Below are positions 40,913-49,111 of a stretch of DNA of 64,000 nucleotides, piece after piece. How positions within the stretch are numbered: the stretch's first letter is position 1; each line of letters starts with the position of its first letter. A program made the translations under genes and the position numbers. The notes under the pieces are model-generated. The model was not told the DNA's origin. It saw only the letters and a program-made list of their open reading frames with translations, and did no database searches. The stretch is from Acidovorax_G lacteus. GTDB lineage: Bacteria; Pseudomonadota; Gammaproteobacteria; Burkholderiales; Burkholderiaceae_C. The stretch covers positions 111,453 to 175,452 of the forward strand of contig NZ_BAABEX010000024.1 of NCBI RefSeq assembly GCF_039540375.1, given 5' to 3'.

Positions 40913-42505
40913 TCAGAGCGCCTTGCGCAAGTTGGCAGGCGCGATCTTCAGCGCCTCGCGGTATTTGGCCACCGTGCGGCGCGCGCATTCGATGCCCTGC
41001 TCCTTGAGCATCTCGGCGATCTGGCTGTCCGACAAGGGCTTGGCCGGGCTTTCGGCCGCCACAAACTGCTTGATCAGCGCGCGCACGGCGGTGCTCGATG
41101 CGTTGCCGCCGGTCTCAGTGCCCAGGCCCGAGCCAAAGAAGTACTTGAGCTCGAAAGTGCCGATGGGCGTGGCCATGTACTTGGCCGTGGTCACGCGGCT
41201 GATGGTGGATTCATGCAGGCCCAGCTCGTCGGCAATGTCACGCAGCACCAGCGGGCGCATGGCCAGCTCGCCATGCACGAAGAACGCGCGCTGGCGATCC
41301 ACGATGGCGCGCGACACGCGCAGGATGGTGTCGAAGCGCTGCTGGATGTTCTTGATGAACCAGCGCGCCTCTTGCAGCCGCTGCTGGAGCGCCTGGTGGC
41401 CTTCGCCGCCGCGGTGGCCGCGCAGCGCGCCCGCGTACACGTCGTGCACGCGCAGGCGCGGCATCACATCCGGGTTGAGCTGCACCACAAACTGGGGCTG
41501 CCCCTCGCGGCTGCGGGCCGCCTTGCGCACGATCACATCGGGTACCACCACATGCCGCTCCACATCGGCAAAGCGGCGGCCCGGGCGCGGCTCCAGCCGT
41601 GCGATCAGCGCCATGGCGGCGCGCGTGCGCTCTTCGCCCTCGCCCGTGGCCTGCGTGAGCCGCCGCACATCGCGGCGTGCCAGCTGCTCCAGCGGCTGGT
41701 CGCAAATGCACAAGGCCGCACGCACCACGGCAGGATCGGTGTCGTCGTCCTCGTCGGCTGCCAGGGCTGAAAGCTGCAGGCGCAGGCATTCGGCCAGGTT
41801 GCGCGCCCCCACGCCCACCGGCTCCAGGCTTTGCAGCAGGCGAAGGGCCACGGTGAAGCGGTGCACCAGCTCTTCGAGCTGCTCCAGATCGTCATCGCCC
41901 GCCAAACCCCGGGCTAGGTCTTCGAGCGGGTCTTCCAGGTAGCCGTCGTCAGTCAGCGATTCGATGAGAAAGCGCAATGCGGCGCGGTCCACCTCATTCA
42001 GGCGCAGGGCCAGCGCCTGCCGATGCAGAAAGTCGGTGAGCGACTCGTGCGCATGGGCCAGGTCGGTGGCGTCTGTCTCGTCCTCTTCGCCGCCATTGCG
42101 CTGGCGCGCAGGGGCGTCACCGCCCCACTCGGTGTCGTTGGCCGACCATTCCACGCTGCCATCGCCCTCCCAGTCGGGCGCGGTGTCGCCCAAGGGGGGC
42201 TCAGCGCCTTCGCTGGGCGTGGCGCTGTCGGCAAGGCGCTCGCCGGTCTCCAGCGCCGGGGCCACGCGTGCGGCTTCGTCGGCCGCGTAGTCGTCGGTCT
42301 GCGCAGGGGCATCGGCCTCGGCCATGCCGAAATCTTCGCGCACAGCCTCGTCGGCGGTGCGCTCCAGGAACGGGTTGTCGTCGAGCATCTGCTCGACTTC
42401 TTGCGACAGCTCCAGCGTGGACAGCTGCAGCAGCCGGATCGACTGCTGCAACTGCGGCGTGAGCGCGAGATGCTGCGAGACGCGCAGCGACAGACCGGGC
42501 TTCAT
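40913..42505 (-). CDS. rpoN: RNA polymerase sigma-54 factor
   Basis: The 530-residue protein directs transcription from -24/-12 promoters. The Gln/Leu-rich region I (LALTPQLQQSIRLLQLSTLEL), a very acidic region II (about 60-150) and the core-binding domain are present. The C-terminal helix-turn-helix (LRDIADELGLHESTISRVT) is followed by the RpoN box ARRTVAKYREALKI. ATG 42505 (MKPGLSLRVSQHL) is the canonical start. lptB and lptA lie upstream on the same strand, the standard order. Confidence 0.97.
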   Translation of the reverse strand: MKPGLSLRVSQHLALTPQLQQSIRLLQLSTLELSQEVEQMLDDNPFLERTADEAVREDFGMAEADAPAQTDDYAADEAARVAPALETGERLADSATPSEGAEPPLGDTAPDWEGDGSVEWSANDTEWGGDAPARQRNGGEEDETDATDLAHAHESLTDFLHRQALALRLNEVDRAALRFLIESLTDDGYLEDPLEDLARGLAGDDDLEQLEELVHRFTVALRLLQSLEPVGVGARNLAECLRLQLSALAADEDDDTDPAVVRAALCICDQPLEQLARRDVRRLTQATGEGEERTRAAMALIARLEPRPGRRFADVERHVVVPDVIVRKAARSREGQPQFVVQLNPDVMPRLRVHDVYAGALRGHRGGEGHQALQQRLQEARWFIKNIQQRFDTILRVSRAIVDRQRAFFVHGELAMRPLVLRDIADELGLHESTISRVTTAKYMATPIGTFELKYFFGSGLGTETGGNASSTAVRALIKQFVAAESPAKPLSDSQIAEMLKEQGIECARRTVAKYREALKIAPANLRKAL

Positions 42506-42617
42506 CACACCCACGCGGCCGCTGCGCGGCCCCCGAATCGCCACCGGCCGCTGCCAGGCGCGCGCGTCTGGCCGGTCGGCTGCGCACAGCGCATCGTCAG
42601 AAACAGCACCGCCACGG

Positions 42618-43406
42618 CTACATCCGGAAGTGTTCGCCCAGGTACACCCGGCGCACCTCGGCGTTGTCCACGATCTCCGAGGGCGTGCCCTGCGCCAGTA
42701 CCTTGCCTTCGCTGATGATGAAGGCGTGGTCGCAGATGCCCAGGGTTTCGCGCACGTTGTGGTCCGTGATCAGCACCCCGATGCCCCGGGCTTTGAGGAA
42801 ACCAATGATGCGCTGGATCTCGATGACCGCAATCGGGTCAATGCCGGCAAAGGGTTCGTCCAGCAGGATGAAGCGCGGCTGCGTGGCCAGGGCACGGGCG
42901 ATCTCGACGCGGCGGCGCTCGCCGCCCGACAGGGCCAGCGCGGGCGATGCACGCAGGTGCTCGACGCGCAGCTCCTGCAGCAAGGCCGAGAGCCGCTCTT
43001 CGATCTGGGCGGGCGGCAGGGGTTTGCCGTCGTCGCCGCGCTGCAGTTCAAGCACGGCACGCACGTTTTCTTCCACCGTGAGCTTGCGGAAGATCGACGC
43101 TTCCTGCGGCAGGTACGACAGCCCCAGGCGCGAGCGCCGGTGAATGGGCATGCGCGCAACCGACTGGCCGTCGATGCGGATGTCGCCTCCGTCGCTGCGC
43201 ACCAGCCCCACGATCATGTAGAACGACGTGGTCTTGCCCGCACCATTGGGGCCCAGCAGGCCGACGACCTCGCCTTTTTCAACGGTGAGCGACACATCCT
43301 GAACCACCTTGCGGCTGCCATAGGACTTCTGCAGATGCCGCACCTCCAGACGGCTGCCGTCGGGTGCGGGGGCTGCGGAGCGGCCGACTTCGGCCATCGC
43401 GCTCAC
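42618..43406 (-). CDS. lptB: LPS export system ATP-binding protein
   Basis: This 262-residue ABC ATPase powers lipopolysaccharide transport from the inner membrane. It has Walker A GPNGAGKTT, the signature LSGGERRRVEIARAL, Walker B FILLDEPFAGIDP and the switch His in ITDHNVRET. The start overlaps the lptA stop by 4 bases; an internal ATG at 43397 is also possible. Confidence 0.97.
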   Translation of the reverse strand: MSAMAEVGRSAAPAPDGSRLEVRHLQKSYGSRKVVQDVSLTVEKGEVVGLLGPNGAGKTTSFYMIVGLVRSDGGDIRIDGQSVARMPIHRRSRLGLSYLPQEASIFRKLTVEENVRAVLELQRGDDGKPLPPAQIEERLSALLQELRVEHLRASPALALSGGERRRVEIARALATQPRFILLDEPFAGIDPIAVIEIQRIIGFLKARGIGVLITDHNVRETLGICDHAFIISEGKVLAQGTPSEIVDNAEVRRVYLGEHFRM

Positions 43407-44047
43407 CGGCTGCCGCCCAGCGTGGTGCTGGGGCGCAGGCCGGTCGCGGGGGCCGACGCGGGCGTCTCGGCCGCCGCCGGAACCTTCTCCTTGGGCGAGA
43501 GCACGGCCCGCACGCGACCGGTGCTGCCGGGCGCAGCCGCCGCGCCAGCGCCGCCAGGACGCTGGCCGTCCACAGTGAACACGTCGGTGAGGTTGTTGTA
43601 GACGATCTGCGCGCCGGTGATCTCGTCGCTCAGCACCGAATCGCGGTAGCGCCGCAGCTCGGCCCGCGTGATGAAACGCACGTTGTCCGTGCGGCCGTCG
43701 TATTCGATGACTTCGCCCTCGCCCTCGATGAACTCCTCAGGCGCGCCCGCCGGGGTGTCGCGCTTCTGGCGGAAAAACGCGCGCTTGCCTGGCTCGGCCG
43801 TGACCACGCCATGCTGGTAGCCGTCGGCGTCCTGGCGCACATCGAGCCGCGCGCCGCGCAGCACGATGCTGCCCTTGGTCATGACCACGCGGCCCGAGAA
43901 CACGCTGGTCTGCTTGACCTCGTCATGCCGCAGGCTGTCGGCCTCGATGTTCATGGGCTTGCTGCGGTCGGCCTTTTCGGCGTGGACCACGCCGGTGCTG
44001 CACAGCACGGCCAGAAGGAAAACGAGCGGGCGAAGGGTATGGTTCAT
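43403..44047 (-). CDS. lptA: LPS transport periplasmic protein
   Basis: The 214-residue protein has a signal peptide (LRPLVFLLAVLCSTGVVHA) and an OstA/LptA beta-jellyroll (MNIEADSLRHDEVKQTSVFSGRV; GSIVLRGARLDVRQD; YDGRTDNVRFITRAELRRY). It bridges LPS between the inner and outer membranes. A Pro/Ala tail of about 35 residues is unusual. ATG 44047 fits the signal peptide. lptC, commonly just upstream, is not here; dsbA is. Confidence 0.93.
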   Translation of the reverse strand: MNHTLRPLVFLLAVLCSTGVVHAEKADRSKPMNIEADSLRHDEVKQTSVFSGRVVMTKGSIVLRGARLDVRQDADGYQHGVVTAEPGKRAFFRQKRDTPAGAPEEFIEGEGEVIEYDGRTDNVRFITRAELRRYRDSVLSDEITGAQIVYNNLTDVFTVDGQRPGGAGAAAAPGSTGRVRAVLSPKEKVPAAAETPASAPATGLRPSTTLGGSR

Positions 44048-44097
44048 GGGGCACGAATCTTGCAAACCATTGTAGCCACGGCCAGCCGCGCGCCATG

Positions 44098-44119
44098 AAA
44101 AAAGCCCGCACAAGCGGGC
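44098..44119 (-). terminator. Rho-independent terminator after dsbA
   Basis: On the minus strand GCCCGC-TTGT-GCGGGC is followed by six T (plus-strand A run 44098-44103). It separates dsbA from lptA. Confidence 0.88.
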
Positions 44120-44155
44120 TCGGATGCCAAGCAACGGGCCAGGCCCGCCGGGCGC

Positions 44156-44812
44156 TCAGCCCTTGCGCACCAGTGCTGCGAGGTGCTCCACGACCTGCAG
44201 CACCTGTTGCATGTTGCCAGCCATGGTGCCATCGGTGTAGTAGCGGCCTGCCACGCCCATCGACGGCACGCCTTCAATGGCATAGCCCTCTTGCAACTGG
44301 CCCGCGCGACGCACCTGGTTGGAGACCGTGAAGGAGTTGTACACCTCCTTGAACTTGTTGGCATCCACGCCCTGGGTCGCCACCCAGGCGAAGATCTCCT
44401 CGTCGCGGGCGAGCTTCTGCTTTTCGACGTGGATGGCACGGAACACCTTGGCGTGCAGATCGCCCAGCTTGCCCATGCCTTCGAGGGTGAAGTACAGCTT
44501 TTGCTGCGGCACGAAGCTCGCGTTGAACGCCACCGGGATGCGGCGGATGCTCAGATCCTTGGGAGCGCTCTTGATCCAGGCCTCCAGTGCGGGCTCGAAG
44601 CTGTTGCAGTGCGGGCAGCTGTACCAGAAGAACTCGATCACATCGATCTTGCCGGCCGGTGCATCGGGCGTGAGGGGCTTGGCCAGGCGCTGGTAGTCCT
44701 TGCCTTCCTTGAACTGGCGGGCCTGTGCAAAGGCGGGCGTGGCCAGCGGCAGGCCCAGGGCGGTGGCTGCAACGGCAGAGGCAGCAGACGCGGAAAACTC
44801 ACGGCGTTTCAT
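44156..44812 (-). CDS. dsbA: Thiol:disulfide interchange protein DsbA
   Basis: This periplasmic oxidase introduces disulfides into exported proteins. The 218-residue protein has a signal peptide (about 1-29, KRREFSASAASAVAATALG...AFA; the RR pair hints at, but does not prove, Tat export) and a thioredoxin fold with the active-site CPHC in FFWYSCPHCNSFEP. The cis-Pro loop is GVPSMGV. ATG 44812 was chosen over an upstream ATG because it begins the signal peptide. It follows the SPOR gene by 68 bases. Confidence 0.95.
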   Translation of the reverse strand: MKRREFSASAASAVAATALGLPLATPAFAQARQFKEGKDYQRLAKPLTPDAPAGKIDVIEFFWYSCPHCNSFEPALEAWIKSAPKDLSIRRIPVAFNASFVPQQKLYFTLEGMGKLGDLHAKVFRAIHVEKQKLARDEEIFAWVATQGVDANKFKEVYNSFTVSNQVRRAGQLQEGYAIEGVPSMGVAGRYYTDGTMAGNMQQVLQVVEHLAALVRKG

Positions 44813-44880
44813 GACAGGGGACACTCCTTGTGATCGGTCAGGCGATGGAGCCCGGGCTGGCAAAAAAGTTCAGAACGGGC

Positions 44881-45513
44881 TCAGCGCTGCACGCGCACCA
44901 GGGTGCTGTCCACCCCGGCGTCGGTGAGCTTTTCCTTGAGCTGCTCGGCATCGTCGCGCTTGGCAAACGGGCCCACACGCACGCGGAACACGGGACGACC
45001 GTTCTGTTCGCGCTCGCTCACCCGGGCCTCCCAGCCCATCATGGCCAGCTTGGCACGCTGCGCGTCAGCGTCGGCCTGGGTGCGGAAGGCACCCGCCTGG
45101 ACGAAGTACTCGAACGGGTCCACCGTGCCCGCTGCTGCGGCCTTGGCGTTGGCCAGGTCGCCCAGCGGATCGGCGCTCTTGCCGTCGAGCTTGGTCTCTG
45201 CCTTGCTGGCAGCAGGCTTGGGGGCGGACGCCGGGGCCGTGGCCGCACTGGCTGCCGCATCGGGCGCAGACGCTGGAACCGCCGGCGTGACCGGGCGGGC
45301 CGGGTTCTTGCCGTACAGCGGAGCGTTCGGATCCCAATTGCGGTTCTTTTCGGCCTCGGCCGCATCCTGGTCGGGCGTGCGCGAGCCACCCTTGTTCAGG
45401 AAGGGCACAGGCACTTTGGTGACGTAAACGGCTACGGCCAGGGCCGCGCCCAGACCGACGATGACGCCCAGGATGAAGCCAAGGATGGTGCCGCCGCGCT
45501 GACGAAGTTTCAT
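44881..45513 (-). CDS. ftsN: FtsN-like SPOR-domain division protein
   Basis: The 210-residue bitopic protein has an N-terminal membrane helix (GGTILGFILGVIVGLGAALAVAVYV), a Pro/Ala/Ser linker (about 75-115) and a C-terminal SPOR domain (FEYFVQAGAFRTQADADAQRAKLAMMG; RVRVGPFAKRDDAEQLKEKLTDAG). The position between argS and dsbA is the standard ftsN-like locus in this group. FtsN activates septal peptidoglycan synthesis. Confidence 0.88.
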   Translation of the reverse strand: MKLRQRGGTILGFILGVIVGLGAALAVAVYVTKVPVPFLNKGGSRTPDQDAAEAEKNRNWDPNAPLYGKNPARPVTPAVPASAPDAAASAATAPASAPKPAASKAETKLDGKSADPLGDLANAKAAAAGTVDPFEYFVQAGAFRTQADADAQRAKLAMMGWEARVSEREQNGRPVFRVRVGPFAKRDDAEQLKEKLTDAGVDSTLVRVQR

Positions 45514-45531
45514 GGTGGTGCTGCTTGCTGC

Positions 45532-47241
45532 TTACATACGCACCGGGGCCGACACCCCCAGCACGGCGAGGCCATTGTGCAATACCTGGGCCGTGGCGGC
45601 GACCAGGGCCAGACGCGCCAGGCGCACGCGCTCGTCGTCCACCAGAATGCGCTCGGCGTCGTAGTAGCTGTGGTACGCCGAGGCCAGGTCGCGCAGGTAG
45701 AAGGTGACGTCGTGCGGCGCGGCGCCTTCGCAGGCGGCGGTGAGCATGTCGGGGTACTTGGCCAGCAGCAGCATCAGCGCCTGGGCCTGCGAGCCATCGA
45801 GCGCCGACAGGTCCACGTCCTGCAGCGCGGCCACGTCGCTGCCGCCCGACTCTTGCCACGAACGCAGCACCGAGCAGATGCGCGCATGCGCGTACTGCAC
45901 GTAGTACACCGGGTTGTCGTTGTTCTGGGCCACAGCCAAGTCCACGTCGAAGGTGTACTCGGTGTCGGGCTTGCGCGAGAGCAGGAAGAAGCGCACCGCG
46001 TCCTTGCTCGTCCATTCGATCAGATCGCGCAGCGTCACATAGCTGCCCGCGCGCTTGCTGATCTTGACCTCTTCACCGTTGCGCACCACGCGCACCATGG
46101 TGTGCAGCACGTAGTCGGGGTAGCCCTCAGGAATGCCCACATCGGCCGCCTGCAGGCCGGCGCGCACGCGCGCGATGGTGCCGTGGTGGTCCGTGCCCTG
46201 GATGTTGACGACCTTGGCAAAACCGCGCTCCCACTTGGTGATGTGGTAGGCCACGTCGGGCACGAAGTAGGTGTAGGTGCCGTCGGACTTGCGCATCACG
46301 CGGTCCTTGTCGTCGCCGTACTCGGTGCTCTTGAGCCAGAGCGCGCCGTCCTGCTCGTAGGTCTTGCCGTTGGCGATCAGCTTGTTTACTGCGGCTTCCA
46401 CGCGGCCGCTGGTGTACAGGCTGGATTCGAGGTAGTACTGGTCAAAGCGCAGGTTGAAGGCCTGCAAGTCTTTGTCCTGCTCGTTGCGCAGGTAGGCCAC
46501 CGCAAACTGGCGGATGTTGCCCTCATCGTCCACATCGCCATTGGCCGTGAATTCGCGGTCATCGGCTTTGACCGTGGCCTTGGCCAGGAACGCGTCGGCA
46601 ATGTCCTGGATGTAGTCGCCGTTGTAGAACGCCTTGCTGGCCGGGTTGTCCGGATCGGTGGGCCAGCAGTCGTCGCCCGGCTTGAAGCCCTTGGCGCGCA
46701 GTTGCGTGCTTTTGGTGAGCGTGTCGATCTGCACGCCCGCGTCGTTGTAATAGAACTCGCGGTGCACCTGCCAGCCCTGTGTGGCGAACAGGTTGCAGAT
46801 GGCGTCGCCCAGCGCGGCCTGGCGGCCGTGGCCCACGTGCAGCGGGCCCGTGGGGTTGGCCGAGACGAACTCGACCAGCACGCGCTCGCCGCGCGCCGGT
46901 TGCTGGCCGAAGGCCTCGCGGGCCTGCAGCACTTCGCGCACCACCTGCTGCTTGGCCGCGGGTTGCAGGCGGATGTTGAGGAAGCCGGGCCCGGCAATCT
47001 CCAGCGCCTGCACCCAGCGCGCAAAGGCCGGGGTCTGCATCAGCGCGGCCTGCAGCGACTCGGCCAGCGCGCGCGGGTTCTGCTTGAGCGCCTTGGCCAA
47101 CTGCATGGCGGCGGTGCAGGCAAAGTCGCCGTGCGCAGCCACCTTGGGCGATTCAAAAGCGGCACGCCCGGCAGCGCCGGGCGACAATTTTTCCAGCTCG
47201 CCTGCAAGCGCGGCGAGCAATTCCTGTTTGACGGAGAGCAT
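45532..47241 (-). CDS. argS: Arginyl-tRNA synthetase
   Basis: The 569-residue class I synthetase has the N-terminal tRNA-D-loop-binding domain, the HIGH-type motif SANPTGPLHVGHGRQ, and NVQG-like NIQGTDHHG. It has KISKRAGSYVTLRDLIE in place of a strict KMSKS, and the C-terminal anticodon-binding domain. Length and motifs are normal. The gene is 18 bases upstream of the ftsN-like start. Confidence 0.97.
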   Translation of the reverse strand: MLSVKQELLAALAGELEKLSPGAAGRAAFESPKVAAHGDFACTAAMQLAKALKQNPRALAESLQAALMQTPAFARWVQALEIAGPGFLNIRLQPAAKQQVVREVLQAREAFGQQPARGERVLVEFVSANPTGPLHVGHGRQAALGDAICNLFATQGWQVHREFYYNDAGVQIDTLTKSTQLRAKGFKPGDDCWPTDPDNPASKAFYNGDYIQDIADAFLAKATVKADDREFTANGDVDDEGNIRQFAVAYLRNEQDKDLQAFNLRFDQYYLESSLYTSGRVEAAVNKLIANGKTYEQDGALWLKSTEYGDDKDRVMRKSDGTYTYFVPDVAYHITKWERGFAKVVNIQGTDHHGTIARVRAGLQAADVGIPEGYPDYVLHTMVRVVRNGEEVKISKRAGSYVTLRDLIEWTSKDAVRFFLLSRKPDTEYTFDVDLAVAQNNDNPVYYVQYAHARICSVLRSWQESGGSDVAALQDVDLSALDGSQAQALMLLLAKYPDMLTAACEGAAPHDVTFYLRDLASAYHSYYDAERILVDDERVRLARLALVAATAQVLHNGLAVLGVSAPVRM

Positions 47242-47279
47242 CGGCGGATTTTACGGGGCCCCGGCCGCGGGGCCGCGCC

Positions 47280-47726
47280 TTACCAGCCGCGCGCCCAGAA
47301 CACCGCGATGACGGCCACCACCGGCAGCAGGTGCGACTGCACCATGACCGCGCGGCGCACCTTGGCCACCTGCTCGGGCGCGGGCAGGCTGCCGCCTGCG
47401 CGCAGCGCCTTGCGCCAGCGGCGAAACACCAGCGTGGGCCAGATGGACAGCAGCCCCATGACGACGAACAGGGTCATCTTGAGGTGGAACAGCGGCTGCG
47501 ACACATACCAGCCCGGCCCCTTGACGCCCCAGTACAGCCGCGCCAGGCCGCTGAGCAGCACCAGCACCGCCGCCACGCCGTAGAGGATGTCGAGCCGCGC
47601 GAGGCGCTCGACCACGGCGGCGTTCATCCATTCGCTGCGGCACAACGCCGCCTGGCTGGTGAGGAACACCACCAGCGTGAGGATGGCCAGCAGGTGCAGC
47701 GCGGCGAGGACGGCTTCGAGGGTCAC
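47280..47726 (-). CDS. DUF2214-family membrane protein
   Basis: The 148-residue protein has four predicted transmembrane helices (AALHLLAILTLVVFLTSQAAL; DILYGVAAVLVLLSGLARLYWG; LFHLKMTLFVVMGLLSIWPTLVF; LLPVVAVIAVFWARG), matching DUF2214. A GTG at 47726 was chosen: AAGGAG lies 6 bases upstream and the GTG overlaps the TGA of the LysR gene. The function is unknown; the coupled LysR gene may co-express it. Confidence 0.8.
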   Translation of the reverse strand: MTLEAVLAALHLLAILTLVVFLTSQAALCRSEWMNAAVVERLARLDILYGVAAVLVLLSGLARLYWGVKGPGWYVSQPLFHLKMTLFVVMGLLSIWPTLVFRRWRKALRAGGSLPAPEQVAKVRRAVMVQSHLLPVVAVIAVFWARGW

Positions 47727-48664
47727 GGGGTCTCCTTGCGGGGGCCCGATTGCCAGAAACCGGGCTGGCTGTAATTGTGCTTGAGGAAGTCGATCCACAG
47801 CCGCACGCGCAGCGGCAGATGCTTGCGCTGCGGAAACACCGCGTAAATGCCGTTGGGTGGGGCGGCAAAGTCGCCCAGCACCTCCACCAACCGACCGGCC
47901 GCGATGTCGGCTTCAACCTCCCAGGTGCTGCGCCAGGCGATGCCCCAGCCGCCCAGGCACCAGTCGTAGAGCACCTGGCCGTCCGAGCAGTCGAGCGGGC
48001 CGCCGGGCTTGAAGTGCACCACCTCAAACCCACCGCCCGCCACGGGCATACGAAACGCCCAGCCGCGCGTCTGCGAGGCCTCGCTCGACAGCGTCAGGCA
48101 GTCGTGCCCCGTCAGCTCGCCCGGGTGGCGCGGCGTGCCGTGGCGGCGCAGGTAGTCGGGCGTGGCCACACACAGGCGGCGGTTGTCGGCAATGCGCACG
48201 CTCACCAGCGACGAGTCGGGCAGGTCGCCCACGCGCACGGCGCAGTCGAAGCCCTCGCCGGCGAGATCGACCACGCGGTCGCTGAGGTTGAGCGAAATCG
48301 TCACGTCGGGGTGCGCGCTGCGAAAGCGCGGCACCAGCGGGGCCACGTGCCGCCGCCCGAAGCCCGCGGGCGCGGTGATGCGCAGGTGCCCCGTGGCCTT
48401 GACGCCGCCTTCGGACACGCTGGCCTCGGCATTGGCCACGTCGGCCAGCAGGCGCTGGCAGTCTTCCAGGAACGCGCTGCCCTCGTGCGTGAGCGTGATG
48501 CGCCGCGTGGTGCGCACCAGCAGCTTCACGCCCAGGTGCTCTTCCAGCGCATCGAGCCGCCGGCCCATGATGGCGGGCGCCACCCCCTCGGCCTTGGCAG
48601 CGGCGGTGAGGCTGCCGCGCGTGGCCACCGACACAAACGACTCGAAGGCCTTGAGTTTGTCCAT
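47723..48664 (-). CDS. LysR-family transcriptional regulator
   Basis: The 313-residue protein has an N-terminal helix-turn-helix (GSLTAAAKAEGVAPAIMGRRLDALEEHLG) and a CrgA-like substrate domain (GHLRITAPAGFGRRHVAPLVPRF). ATG 48664 gives the canonical MDKLKAFESFV start. It is divergent from glcB, 448 bases away, with a palindromic repeat between them. It is coupled to the DUF2214 gene. Confidence 0.9.
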   Translation of the reverse strand: MDKLKAFESFVSVATRGSLTAAAKAEGVAPAIMGRRLDALEEHLGVKLLVRTTRRITLTHEGSAFLEDCQRLLADVANAEASVSEGGVKATGHLRITAPAGFGRRHVAPLVPRFRSAHPDVTISLNLSDRVVDLAGEGFDCAVRVGDLPDSSLVSVRIADNRRLCVATPDYLRRHGTPRHPGELTGHDCLTLSSEASQTRGWAFRMPVAGGGFEVVHFKPGGPLDCSDGQVLYDWCLGGWGIAWRSTWEVEADIAAGRLVEVLGDFAAPPNGIYAVFPQRKHLPLRVRLWIDFLKHNYSQPGFWQSGPRKETP

Positions 48665-48803
48665 GGCCTGATTATGCGGACGCGACGCAGGGACACCGAC
48701 CGCGCGCCCGGCGCGGGCCGTGCCAGGCGTACGCGGCATGGGCCCCGCCCGCAGCAGCGCCAGGCCACGCCCGCCCAGCCGCAGGGGCTCTGAGCCAAAT
48801 CGA

Positions 48804-48850
48804 CTGCTCGTGCTTGAAAACCAAGCACGAGCAGCTATCAAAATCATAGC
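48804..48850. repeat. Palindromic repeat, copy 6 (intergenic)
   Basis: CTGCTCGTGCTTG (48804-48816) and CAAGCACGAGCAG (48822-48834) are a perfect 13-bp inverted repeat. CTATCAAAATCATAGC, the AT-rich module, follows. The orientation is as in copies 1 and 2. Confidence 0.85.
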
Positions 48851-48941
48851 GACTGGGGTCCCACAGCAGCGGAAAGCGCCCCGCAGACCGCGCAGCGGCA
48901 AGCGCCCCGGCACGCCTTGGCAGCGCGAGCGGCGCTTGATC

Positions 48942-49008
48942 TTTGCGCAAAAGTCACGGGTTTCGCGCATTTCGCGGCATTTATGGCCGTGCAGATTTGC
49001 AATACAGT
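48942..49008 (+). promoter_or_regulatory. Putative glcB control region
   Basis: A perfect TTTGCGCAAA palindrome (48942-48951) and a related TTTGCAAT (48996-49003) lie upstream of glcB, with a -10-like TACAGT at 49003-49008. They resemble TTTGCAAA-type sites bound by RamB/ScfR-like regulators of acetate and short-chain fatty acid genes; the assignment is inference. Confidence 0.35.
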
Positions 49009-49111
49009 GGCCTCCAGCGTCCCCGTGGCGCGCCCGCCCGGCCCTGCCGGGCAGCGCCCGCGGGTCTTGTTCACCCTTCGGGCCTGCGCCCGCTTTTCTT
49101 TGCACACTGCC

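Larger units (their letters stand above)
48665..49111. other. 447-bp LysR-glcB intergenic region
   Basis: The region holds a full palindromic repeat (48804-48850), a TTTGCGCAAA palindrome (48942-48951) and a candidate promoter for glcB. No gene is recognised. The glcB ATG has no clear ribosome binding site. Confidence 0.6.
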
